5,328 nt of DNA from an uncultured Alistipes sp. (lineage in GTDB: Bacteria > Bacteroidota > Bacteroidia > Bacteroidales > Rikenellaceae), in NCBI GenBank assembly GCA_900550925.1, contig URTU01000104.1, forward strand, positions 1-5,328, read 5' to 3'. Both the position numbers and the translations under genes were made by a program. Positions 1 through 5,274 of the stretch are shown piece by piece. The notes under the pieces were generated by a model, which was not told where the DNA came from, ran no database searches, and was given only the letters and a program-made list of their open reading frames with translations. The number at the start of each line of letters is the position of its first letter. Position 1 is the stretch's first letter.

Positions 1-918
1 GACGTGGATGCTTACGATGGTCGCCGGCCCGAATCTCTCGCGCAGACGGCGCTCGATCTCGACCGTAATATCATGCGATTCGGCAACAGTCATCGAACCG
101 TTCAGCCGGATATGTATGTCGACGGCGATGGCCGACCCTATCCGGCGGGTCTTGAGATTGTGCGGATCGTGCACCTCTTTTCGGGCGGTTACGATCTTCA
201 GGATCTCCTCTTCGGTCTGTCGGGGCAGCGAGTGTTCGAGCAGTTCGCCGAGGCTCGATGATGAGAGGTCGTATGCAACCTTCAGGATCAGTACGCCGAC
301 TACGATAGCGGCAATCGGGTCGAGTATGCGCCAGTTTTGGCCGAGCAGACGAGCTCCGCCCACACCGATCAGCGTACCGATCGAGGATAGGGCATCGCTG
401 CGGTGATGCCAGGCATTTGCCATTACGGCGGGGCTGTTGAGCTTGCGGCCGACCATTACGGTATAACGGTAGAGCAGCTCTTTGGAGACGATTGAGATTA
501 TAGCTGCCCAGAGGGCTATGGCACCCGGTTCGGGCAGGATGCTGCCTGTGGCGACATCATGTATGACCCGAATGTTCCGGATTATGATACCCACGCCGAC
601 GGCTGCCAGAGCCAGTCCGATGATAATTGTGGCGAGGGTTTCGTATTTTCCGTGACCGTATTCGTGATCATGGTCCTTTGGTTTTGAAGAGAGTCTGGTA
701 AAGCAGAGTACGACGGCATCGGTAGCCAGGTCGGAGAGCGAATGTACGGCATCTGCGACCATGGCCCCGCTTCGGCCGAATATTCCGGCAGCGAACTTGA
801 AGAGGGTCAGAATCAGGTTTACGGCGGATCCGACGAGCGTGACCTTGAAGATTGAATGTTCGCGGGTCGAGACGGAGTTGTTATCGATCGTCTGCATGAT
901 GAAGCCATTTAGTGACAT
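1..918 (-). CDS. Cation diffusion facilitator (CDF) family metal exporter, 3' end cut by window edge
   Basis: This is an inner-membrane divalent metal/proton antiporter of the CDF family, which typically exports Zn, Fe, Mn or Co. From ATG 918 the window holds 306 open codons with no stop. The last visible residues, VSIHV, match the end of the CDF cytoplasmic domain, so few residues are probably missing. The transport-site motifs are both visible: H59-x3-D63 (HSLSD) in the second membrane helix and H171-x3-D175 (HHRSD) in the fifth. Between helices 2 and 3 is the family loop DHDHEYGHGKYE (82-93). The C-terminal domain (about 230 onward) has the usual pattern H-x-L-x-T-R-x-x-G followed by VDIHI and AESHDI. 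An in-frame ATG at 897 gives a protein seven residues shorter and lies outside the inverted repeat covering ATG 918, so it may be the true start. Metal specificity cannot be read safely from these motifs. The gene lies 85 bp after efp on the same strand, and I see no promoter of its own. Confidence 0.93.
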   Translation of the reverse strand, partial: MSLNGFIMQTIDNNSVSTREHSIFKVTLVGSAVNLILTLFKFAAGIFGRSGAMVADAVHSLSDLATDAVVLCFTRLSSKPKDHDHEYGHGKYETLATIIIGLALAAVGVGIIIRNIRVIHDVATGSILPEPGAIALWAAIISIVSKELLYRYTVMVGRKLNSPAVMANAWHHRSDALSSIGTLIGVGGARLLGQNWRILDPIAAIVVGVLILKVAYDLSSSSLGELLEHSLPRQTEEEILKIVTARKEVHDPHNLKTRRIGSAIAVDIHIRLNGSMTVAESHDITVEIERRLRERFGPATIVSIHV

Positions 919-948
919 CGGACAGTCCGATATGAACTGTCCGATGTC
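914..948 (-). promoter_or_regulatory. 13-bp inverted repeat over the first start codon of the CDF gene
   Basis: Bases 914-926 and 936-948 are perfect inverted copies separated by 9 nt. The ATG at 918-916 lies inside the stem. Nested within is a tighter dyad, ATCGGAC-A-GTCCGAT (917-931), with a third half-site GTCCGAT at 939-945. In RNA read leftward it would fold into a stable hairpin hiding the first ATG and leaving the second (897) free. In DNA it could be a metalloregulator operator. It lacks the U tract expected of an intrinsic terminator for efp, although that role is not excluded. The repeat is seen directly; any function is inferred. Confidence 0.55.
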
Positions 949-1003
949 GGGTTTGAGAGGCCGGATCTGTCAGTCTTCCGGTCCGGTAATTCTGGTTTAC
1001 GAA

Positions 1004-1576
1004 TTATTTGATACGCTCGTAATATTCGCGGGTACGGGTATCGACGCGGATCTTGTCACCGGTATTGATGAACAGGGGGACGCGGATCGTTGCGCCGGTA
1101 TTTACGACAGCGGGTTTGAGAGAGTTAGTCGAAGCGGTATCGCCCTTCACTCCGGGTTCGGTATATGTCACCTCCATGTCGATGATAGGGGGGAGTTCGG
1201 CGGAGAGGACCTGTTCCTTTTCGGTGTGGAACATCACCTCGACGATCTGGCCGTCGGCCATGAGGTCGTAGTTGTTGATGAGGTTCTTGTCGATGTTTAT
1301 CTCCTCGAATGTTTCGGTATGCATGAAGTGAGCGCCGAGGTCGTCCTCATAAGTGAACTGGTAGGGGCGTCGTTCAACGCGCACCTGTTCGATTTTCTGG
1401 CTCACCGAAGAGAATGTATTTTCGATGACGCGACCGTTTTCGAGGTTTTTGAGTTTGGAACGGACGAAAGCGGGTCCTTTTCCGGGTTTGCAGTGCTGGA
1501 AATCGACTACCAGATAAGTTTTGCCATCCATTTCGATGCACATGCCGATTTTGATGTCCGCAGCATTTATTGTCAT
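1004..1576 (-). CDS. efp: Translation elongation factor P
   Basis: EF-P binds the ribosome between the P and E sites and speeds peptide bond formation at consecutive prolines. At 190 residues the protein has the usual family length. The N-terminal KOW-like domain (about 3-60) carries the tip loop KPGKGPAFVR (30-39), with Lys33 where E. coli EF-P has its modified Lys34. The central OB domain includes the stretch FMHTETFEEI (84-93). The C-terminal OB domain carries the family signature: GDTASTNSLKPA (145-156), TGATIRVPLFINTGD (160-174) and the terminal DTRTREYYER. The ATG at 1576 gives the standard N-terminus (MTINAADIKIGM). Nothing nearby looks like an EpmA or EpmB modification gene, so whether Lys33 is modified cannot be judged here. 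The gene has its own promoter upstream and may be transcribed through to the CDF gene. Confidence 0.98.
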   Translation of the reverse strand: MTINAADIKIGMCIEMDGKTYLVVDFQHCKPGKGPAFVRSKLKNLENGRVIENTFSSVSQKIEQVRVERRPYQFTYEDDLGAHFMHTETFEEINIDKNLINNYDLMADGQIVEVMFHTEKEQVLSAELPPIIDMEVTYTEPGVKGDTASTNSLKPAVVNTGATIRVPLFINTGDKIRVDTRTREYYERIK

Positions 1577-1624
1577 AATTGTCTCTATTTTAGTATATTT
1601 GAACTGAATCGGTAATTACGCGTG

Positions 1625-1655
1625 CAAAAATACAAAAAATCCGCAAGCAATCAAA
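1625..1655 (-). promoter_or_regulatory. Promoter of efp, Bacteroidota primary-sigma type
   Basis: On the minus strand there is TTTG (1655-1652), a 19-nt spacer, then TATTTTTG (1632-1625). This matches the Bacteroidota -33/-7 consensus TTTG-N19-21-TAnnTTTG. The inferred transcription start is near 1620, which gives a leader of about 45 nt before the efp ATG. Confidence 0.82.
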
Positions 1656-1700
1656 CCTTTATTCAATAATCTGCATCGATTGACTGGTGGATTTGTGAGC

Positions 1701-1751
1701 GGGTGCGGGCCGTGGTTTGGGTTTTGCTGACGGGTATTTGGTGGGGGGGGG
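1701..1751 (+). other. G-run stretch with a nine-G homopolymer, potential G-quadruplex
   Basis: Five runs of three or more G lie at 1701-1703, 1707-1709, 1719-1721, 1732-1734 and 1743-1751, with loops of 3 to 10 nt. This fits a relaxed G-quadruplex pattern on the plus strand, which is the template strand for leftward transcription. It starts 8 bp past the deacetylase stop, between that gene and the efp promoter. I see no protein gene and no convincing hairpin terminator in 1656-1759. Confidence 0.3.
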
Positions 1752-1759
1752 AGTTTTTG

Positions 1760-2368
1760 TCACAGTTCGATGGGAGCGCATTTGAGGCCGAGTTTCCGGA
1801 TATGTTCGAGAGTCCGGGGCAGTGCGTACCGCATGTTGCGGAAGGCCTTGACCGAATCGTGGAAAACGACGATCGAACCGCCTTCGATATACGGGATTAC
1901 GTTTCTCAGGCAGGCTTTGGGGGATAGCTTGCGGTTGTAGTCGCGCGAGATTATGTCCCACATTACCAGGTGGTAACGGGCTGCGAGGGCCCGGGTTTGA
2001 GCCGGAGTTATTCGGGCGTACGGAGGTCTGAAGAGGTCGCTTCGGATCAGGTCTCCGGCGAAGTCGACATCCTCGACATAGCGTTCGGCCGACATTCCCC
2101 AGCCGCGTTGGTGCGAATATGTATGGTTACCGGTCTTGTGGCCGGCATCTATGATGCGTTTGTATAGGTCGGGATATGCTTCGACGTTCTTGCCGAGGCA
2201 GAAGAAGGTAGCTTTGGCATCGTACTTGTCGAGTGTGGCAAGTATCCATTCGGTGACGCCCGGTGTCGGGCCGTCGTCGAAGGTGATATATACGTTTTCC
2301 GCATCGTTGATGTCCCAAATGAGGTCGGGCATCAGTTTTCGCAGGAATTTTGGCGGTTTAATACGCAT
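1760..2368 (-). CDS. NodB-type polysaccharide deacetylase (carbohydrate esterase family 4)
   Basis: Family members are metal-dependent enzymes that remove N- or O-acetyl groups from glycans such as peptidoglycan, chitin oligomers or exopolysaccharide. The five CE4 motifs appear in order within 202 residues. TFDDGP (29-34) supplies the catalytic base Asp31 and metal ligand Asp32. HTYSH (82-86) supplies metal ligands His82 and His86. RPPY is at 114-117. WDIISRDYN (137-145) stands in the motif 4 position. VVFHDS (167-172) supplies catalytic His170. The protein is essentially one NodB domain, with no signal peptide or membrane helix visible, so a cytoplasmic location or non-classical export must be considered; the short basic N-terminus (MRIKPPKFLRKLM) could touch the membrane. 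The substrate is unknown. The gene is divergent from the DUF4837 lipoprotein gene and 183 bp upstream of efp. Confidence 0.94.
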   Translation of the reverse strand: MRIKPPKFLRKLMPDLIWDINDAENVYITFDDGPTPGVTEWILATLDKYDAKATFFCLGKNVEAYPDLYKRIIDAGHKTGNHTYSHQRGWGMSAERYVEDVDFAGDLIRSDLFRPPYARITPAQTRALAARYHLVMWDIISRDYNRKLSPKACLRNVIPYIEGGSIVVFHDSVKAFRNMRYALPRTLEHIRKLGLKCAPIEL

Positions 2369-2390
2369 GGCGATGATCTGAATCCTTCTG

Positions 2391-2398
2391 CAAAAATA
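2391..2398 (-). promoter_or_regulatory. Possible -7 element for the deacetylase gene
   Basis: The minus strand reads TATTTTTG here, a match to the Bacteroidota -7 consensus TAnnTTTG, 22 bp before the deacetylase ATG. No clear TTTG lies at the expected distance upstream. The nearest candidates are T-rich bases within the AAAACGTTTT palindrome at 2413-2422. This is an incomplete promoter match. Confidence 0.45.
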
Positions 2399-2422
2399 AT
2401 GCGTTAAACCGGAAAACGTTTT

Positions 2423-2451
2423 TTTGTTTAGGCCAAAATATTATATATTTG
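2423..2451 (+). promoter_or_regulatory. Promoter of the DUF4837 lipoprotein gene
   Basis: TTTG (2423-2426), a 17-bp spacer and TATATTTG (2444-2451) match the Bacteroidota promoter pattern, with a slightly short spacer. Transcription would begin near 2456 and leave a leader of about 45 nt, AT-rich and without a clear Shine-Dalgarno sequence. The -33 element directly abuts the perfect palindrome AAAACGTTTT (2413-2422). Confidence 0.7.
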
Positions 2452-2500
2452 TATGAAAATGTAAGCGGAATCGGATATAACAAACAAATAATCAGATATT

Positions 2501-3517
2501 ATGAGGGGATTAATTAAAATTATGATCGTGGTATCGGCGGTCATTGGATTTGGATCGTGCAATTGGTTCCGTACGGTGGACAACTTTGACAAGTCCAATT
2601 CGCAGGGAGCGCCGTACGAGTTGATCCTGGTAGCCAACAACCAGCAGTGGAACGGCCCGTTGGGCGATACGCTGCGGGCCATACTGACATCGGCGGTACC
2701 GGTTCTGAACCAGACGGAGCCGTTGTTCGACATCTATCGGGTATTGCCGTCGTCGTTCAAGGATCTTGTGGCCAAGCATCGCAATGTGCTCGTGGTTGAC
2801 ATAAACCCGAAATACAAGGAGCCGATACTTGGGGTGCAGTATGATGTCTATTCTGCGCCGCAGATAGTCGTTACGCTGGGTGCGGCCAACGACCAGGTTG
2901 CGACCGAGTATGTCTGGACGAATCGGGAGGCGTTGTTGCAGGTGCTTGAGATGGCCGAGCGCGACCGTTCGATAGCCAACGGAAAGAAATATTTCGAAAA
3001 GGGGCTCTGGCAGCTGATCAACAAGAAGTTCGGAATCGACATGTATGTTCCCCGCGGTTACGTTCTGCGCAACGAGAAGGATGACTTTGTGTGGATTTCG
3101 TACGAGATGCCGCAGTCAAGCATGGGCTTCTTCATGTACAGCTATCCCTACACCGGCCCTCAGGATCTGACTTTGCAGTCGTTGCTGGCGGCGCGGAACA
3201 AGTATGCGGCCTATATTCCCGGGCCTTCGGAGGGTTCTTACATGACTACGGCCGATGTCTATGAGCCGGATTATTCGACCTACCGCATCGAAGGGCGCCT
3301 GTGGGCCGAGTTGCGCGGCTTCTGGGATGTTGCCGGAGACTATATGGGCGGTCCGTTCGTAAGCTACACGACCGTGAACACGCAGACCAACGAGGTCATA
3401 ACGCTCGACTGTTACGTCTATTCGCCGAGCCTGCCGAAACGCAACTACATGCGTTCGCTCGAACACTTGAAGTACCTGATCTCGTTCCCGGGCGATGCAC
3501 CTCAGAAAACCGAATAG
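2501..3517 (+). CDS. DUF4837 family lipoprotein
   Basis: This is a predicted lipoprotein of 338 residues, recognised as DUF4837, a Bacteroidota family of similar length and unknown function. The N-terminus MRGLIKIMIVVSAVIGFGSC has a basic start, a hydrophobic core and a lipobox ending at Cys20. The residues after Cys (NWFRT) lack the acidic run of the Bacteroidota surface-export signal, so anchoring on the periplasmic side is more likely (inference). Family-like stretches include GAPYELILVANNQQW (36-50), GDTLRAIL, the QTEPLFDIYRV segment, HRNVLVVDI and the Trp- and Tyr-rich second half with DFVWISYEMP. No catalytic motif or further membrane helix is evident. ATG 2501 is chosen because it gives a complete signal sequence just after the promoter. 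It is probably transcribed alone, with a strong hairpin 62 bp past the stop. Confidence 0.88.
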   Translation: MRGLIKIMIVVSAVIGFGSCNWFRTVDNFDKSNSQGAPYELILVANNQQWNGPLGDTLRAILTSAVPVLNQTEPLFDIYRVLPSSFKDLVAKHRNVLVVDINPKYKEPILGVQYDVYSAPQIVVTLGAANDQVATEYVWTNREALLQVLEMAERDRSIANGKKYFEKGLWQLINKKFGIDMYVPRGYVLRNEKDDFVWISYEMPQSSMGFFMYSYPYTGPQDLTLQSLLAARNKYAAYIPGPSEGSYMTTADVYEPDYSTYRIEGRLWAELRGFWDVAGDYMGGPFVSYTTVNTQTNEVITLDCYVYSPSLPKRNYMRSLEHLKYLISFPGDAPQKTE

Positions 3518-3579
3518 GTTGCTGTCGGGCGCATGCGGTGGAGGTTGCTGAAGAGGCTCCACGTATCGGGTCATATGAC

Positions 3580-3610
3580 AAGCGGAGGCCAGACACCCTG
3601 GCCTCCGCTT
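3580..3610 (+). terminator. 13-bp hairpin, probable terminator of the DUF4837 gene
   Basis: Bases 3580-3592 pair perfectly with 3598-3610 around the 5-nt loop ACACC, giving a very stable GC-rich stem 62 bp after the DUF4837 stop. The sequence that follows (CTGCATACGATAG) is not T-rich, so this is not a classic intrinsic terminator. A transcript-end-protecting or partial termination role is equally possible. Confidence 0.5.
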
Positions 3611-3791
3611 CTGCATACGATAGTTTGATAGTTCATGTATTGGTTGCGACAAGTGTGTGGTGGTATGGCTTTTTTGCGGTTGCCGAGTTGCCTTTTTGGC
3701 GCTCCAGAGCACAAAAATAATTGAAGACGGGCGGTTTACGGCGTTATTATGGCGTTTGACCCGCATGTGCAGCCGTATGGCCGGAATCCCG

Positions 3792-3823
3792 TTTCGCCGT
3801 TTGCGGTATATTTCGTAACTTTA
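3792..3823 (+). promoter_or_regulatory. Probable promoter of the exported Ala/Pro-tail and rhodanese genes
   Basis: TTTC (3792-3795), a 20-bp spacer and TAACTTTA (3816-3823) resemble the TTTG...TAnnTTTG pattern with one mismatch in each box. A perfect TTTG at 3800-3803 lies only 12 bp from the -7 box, too close to pair with it. The start site would fall near 3829, giving a leader of about 70 nt. Confidence 0.5.
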
Positions 3824-3828
3824 CACTG

Positions 3829-3861
3829 TCATTGCAATGATTATGTGGTCATGAACATGAC
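3829..3861 (+). promoter_or_regulatory. Two perfect dyads at the predicted transcription start and leader
   Basis: TCATTGCAATGA (3829-3840) is a perfect 12-bp palindrome at the predicted start site. GTCATG-AA-CATGAC (3848-3861) is a perfect 14-bp dyad with a 2-bp centre just after it. A position immediately downstream of the -7 box suits a repressor operator. They could also form small RNA hairpins. Function is inferred only from symmetry and position. Confidence 0.35.
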
Positions 3862-3895
3862 AATGGAACAACTTTGTGAAACAATAAAACATTGA
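3851..3895 (+). CDS. Possible 14-codon leader peptide ORF
   Basis: ATG 3851 opens a frame encoding MNMTMEQLCETIKH and stops at TGA 3893-3895, 5 nt before the ATG of the exported protein gene and out of frame with it. Three ATG codons lie among its first five. It falls inside the predicted leader and its first codon lies in the second dyad. The close stop-start spacing would allow translational coupling. It is short enough to arise by chance, and no ribosome binding site is clear. Confidence 0.22.
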   Translation: MNMTMEQLCETIKH

Positions 3896-3900
3896 CGATC

Positions 3901-4713
3901 ATGAAATTGCTAATCGGAACACTGATGGCCGTGATGACTCTTGTGAATGTAGGGGTTTCGGCCGCGCAACCGTTGCCGGGTAGAGCTGGTGAACGGCGAC
4001 AGACAAAGGCTGATTTTCGGGACGTCGAGCTGTTGACAAACCATATTGCCAACTCGTTAAATCTCGACGAACAACAATATCGGGCTGTTTACCGGCTGAA
4101 TGTCGACTGGCTTGAGCGTTGCGACCGGGTTAGTCCGGCGCTGTCGCTCAAGGATGGTATTCTGCGCTGGGGAAAAGCCTATAACCGTAAACTGAATCGA
4201 ATCTTGAATCGCGGTCAGATGCGCATGTGGAAAGCGGCAGATCTGGAGTGGCATTTGCGAGTTCTTGGGAAAGCTCCGGTTCCGGGCGATCCGAAGGGCT
4301 TCGGGCCGCAACACCAGCGCCGTGATCCTGTAGGGCCGCGGATGGATCGGGGCAAAGGCCGCCGGCCTGGAGTGGATGAAGCTCGTCCCGGACGTCCGGC
4401 AGCTCCAGGCAAGGTTGGCAGACCGGGTCGACGCGGCGGTCCGCGTGTAGATAATTGTGACATATGTGGCAGGAATGTTGTTGGGCCACGTCGGGATAGG
4501 AGTGCGGCCCGTTGCAGAATGGCTGCTCCGGGGGTTCCCGAGGTTCCAACTGCTCCCGAGGCATCTGCCGCTCCTGCAGCGCCCGCAACTCCTGCGGCTC
4601 CCCAGGCCCCGGCTGCTCCCGCAACACCTCAGGCACCCGCAGCACCGGGATATCCCCAAGCCCCGGCTGCCTCAGCCGCTCCCGAGGCTTCGGCCGAACC
4701 ATTGAATCTGTAA
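3901..4713 (+). CDS. Exported protein with helical Spy-like N-terminal part and Ala/Pro-rich tail
   Basis: This is a 270-residue protein I cannot assign to a named family. A signal peptide is clear (basic MK, hydrophobic core 3-19, likely cleavage after Ala21 or Ala22), so it is probably periplasmic or exported. Residues 38-122 look helical and contain LNLDEQQYRAVYRLN (53-67) and ILNRGQMRMWK (101-111). These recall the paired LTxxQ-type motifs of Spy/CpxP-like periplasmic chaperones, but this is a weak resemblance. Residues 126-206 are Gly/Arg/Pro-rich and very basic, with a CxxC pair (Cys186, Cys189) plus Cys205 and an earlier Cys74. Residues 208-267 are almost entirely Ala, Pro, Glu, Gln and Thr. 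ATG 3901 is preferred over the in-frame TTG at 3892 because it begins the signal peptide directly. It lies 19 bp before the rhodanese gene and probably shares its transcript. A frameshift within the low-complexity part cannot be excluded. Confidence 0.78.
   Translation: MKLLIGTLMAVMTLVNVGVSAAQPLPGRAGERRQTKADFRDVELLTNHIANSLNLDEQQYRAVYRLNVDWLERCDRVSPALSLKDGILRWGKAYNRKLNRILNRGQMRMWKAADLEWHLRVLGKAPVPGDPKGFGPQHQRRDPVGPRMDRGKGRRPGVDEARPGRPAAPGKVGRPGRRGGPRVDNCDICGRNVVGPRRDRSAARCRMAAPGVPEVPTAPEASAAPAAPATPAAPQAPAAPATPQAPAAPGYPQAPAASAAPEASAEPLNL
4522..4701 (+). repeat. Degenerate Ala-Pro coding repeat
   Basis: Within the exported protein gene this stretch encodes irregular AP, AAP, APA and PQAP units. 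The DNA repeats are imperfect: for example CAGGCCCCGGCTGCTCCC and CAAGCCCCGGCTGCCTCA recur about 50 bp apart, and synonymous codons vary between units. The tail is probably an extended, unstructured segment such as a spacer or envelope-spanning linker. Length variation between strains would be expected. Confidence 0.65.
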
Positions 4714-4732
4714 ACCCGAGGATCGATCGATT

Positions 4733-5116
4733 ATGGTACGATTAGGTTTGTTTGTCACAGTTATGGTATTATTTATGGAATCTATGTCACCATTCAAGCC
4801 GCATGGAGGATATGTCTCGCAGGACAATGCCTCGTTTGCCAGGACGCTGGCCGACAGTACGGTATATCTTATAGACGTCAGGACAGCCGAGGAGTTTTCC
4901 GAAGGTCATATTCCCGGAGCGGTCAATATCAATGTAAGTCAGGCGGATTTCGAACGGCGGATCGATACGCTTGACCGTAATCGTCCGGTTGCGGTCTATT
5001 GCCGGGGCGGTTCGCGCAGCAAGATTGCGGCCATGAAGCTGAGTGAGCGTGGTTTCAAGGTTTATGAACTGAATCACGGTTTCAGGAACTGGGATGGCGC
5101 CAGGACGGTTGAATGA
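4733..5116 (+). CDS. Exported single-domain rhodanese-like protein
   Basis: Rhodaneses transfer sulfane sulfur through a persulfide on an active-site Cys. This 127-residue protein has a hydrophobic N-terminal segment (4-15) that suggests export or membrane anchoring, although the cleavage site is unclear. One rhodanese domain fills about 32-125. It has LIDVRTAEEFSEGHIPGAVNI (46-66, the CH2A-type DVR...E...GHIPGA signature), the active-site loop CRGGSRS (90-96) with catalytic Cys90, and the closing motif LNHGFRNW. All expected catalytic features are intact, and the loop length matches the single-domain GlpE/PspE-type sulfurtransferases. ATG 4733 keeps the whole hydrophobic segment; ATG 4763 is an in-frame alternative that would truncate it. 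It sits 19 bp after the Cys-containing exported protein gene and ahead of a strong terminator, so it is probably the last gene of that operon. Confidence 0.92.
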   Translation: MVRLGLFVTVMVLFMESMSPFKPHGGYVSQDNASFARTLADSTVYLIDVRTAEEFSEGHIPGAVNINVSQADFERRIDTLDRNRPVAVYCRGGSRSKIAAMKLSERGFKVYELNHGFRNWDGARTVE

Positions 5117-5231
5117 GTGTAGAACGGGCGATCTGGATGCATGGGTGGTTTGATACTCAATATGATATGGTGCCGGGCGCCTTGCTGGGGCTTTCGGTTG
5201 TGGAACCGGACCTGTGAGGTTTCAGATATTG

Positions 5232-5267
5232 AAAAATCCCTTCAGATGATCATCTGAAGGGATTTTT
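5232..5267. terminator. Bidirectional intrinsic terminator, perfect 36-bp palindrome
   Basis: The sequence is perfectly symmetric about 5249/5250. The core stem CCCTTCAGATGA pairs with TCATCTGAAGGG, flanked by AAAAAT on the left and ATTTTT on the right, so the transcript of either strand ends in a U tract after the stem. It lies 115 bp past the rhodanese stop and 7 bp past the 3' end of the tRNA-Pro gene on the opposite strand, and so serves both. The intervening stretch 5117-5231 holds no gene that I can support. Confidence 0.93.
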
Positions 5268-5274
5268 CTGTAAG

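Larger units (their letters stand above)
3518..3900 (+). other. Intergenic region with hairpin, promoter and leader dyads, no convincing gene
   Basis: This 383-bp gap separates the DUF4837 gene from the exported Ala/Pro-tail gene. From left to right it holds a weak 6-bp stem (GTGGAG 3538-3543 with CTCCAC 3557-3562), the strong hairpin at 3580-3610, about 180 bp in which I see no gene or RNA, a promoter-like pair at 3792-3823, two dyads at 3829-3861 and a 14-codon ORF at 3851-3895. Longer open frames across its left part are antisense or out-of-frame extensions from the DUF4837 gene and show no protein family features. Confidence 0.6.

Noticed and set aside
949..1003. Promoter for the CDF gene between efp and the inverted repeat
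   Set aside because: No TAnnTTTG-like element is visible on the minus strand in this stretch.
761..1615. Long plus-strand open frame of 284 codons
   Set aside because: It lies mostly antisense to the clear efp gene and its protein shows no family features; it is a codon-bias shadow.
2453..2464. Three-codon upstream ORF (Met-Lys-Met-stop) before the DUF4837 gene
   Set aside because: It begins two bases after the -7 box, so its start codon probably precedes the transcription start.
3712..3719. Minus-strand TATTTTTG, a -7-like element pointing toward the DUF4837 gene's 3' end
   Set aside because: There is no TTTG at the right distance upstream and no supported gene or RNA downstream on that strand.
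3116..3766. Minus-strand open frame of 216 codons running antisense into the DUF4837 gene
   Set aside because: Its composition is Arg/His-rich with no recognisable motif, and half of it overlaps a well-supported gene. The hairpin at 3580-3610 also lies within it.
4148..4702. Minus-strand and alternative plus-strand open frames over the Ala/Pro tail
   Set aside because: GC-rich low-complexity DNA stays open in many frames. Only the frame from ATG 3901 carries a signal peptide and a globular part.
5167..5217. Short ORF of 16 codons between the rhodanese gene and the terminator
   Set aside because: It has no start context, no motif and no flanking promoter; this size is expected by chance.
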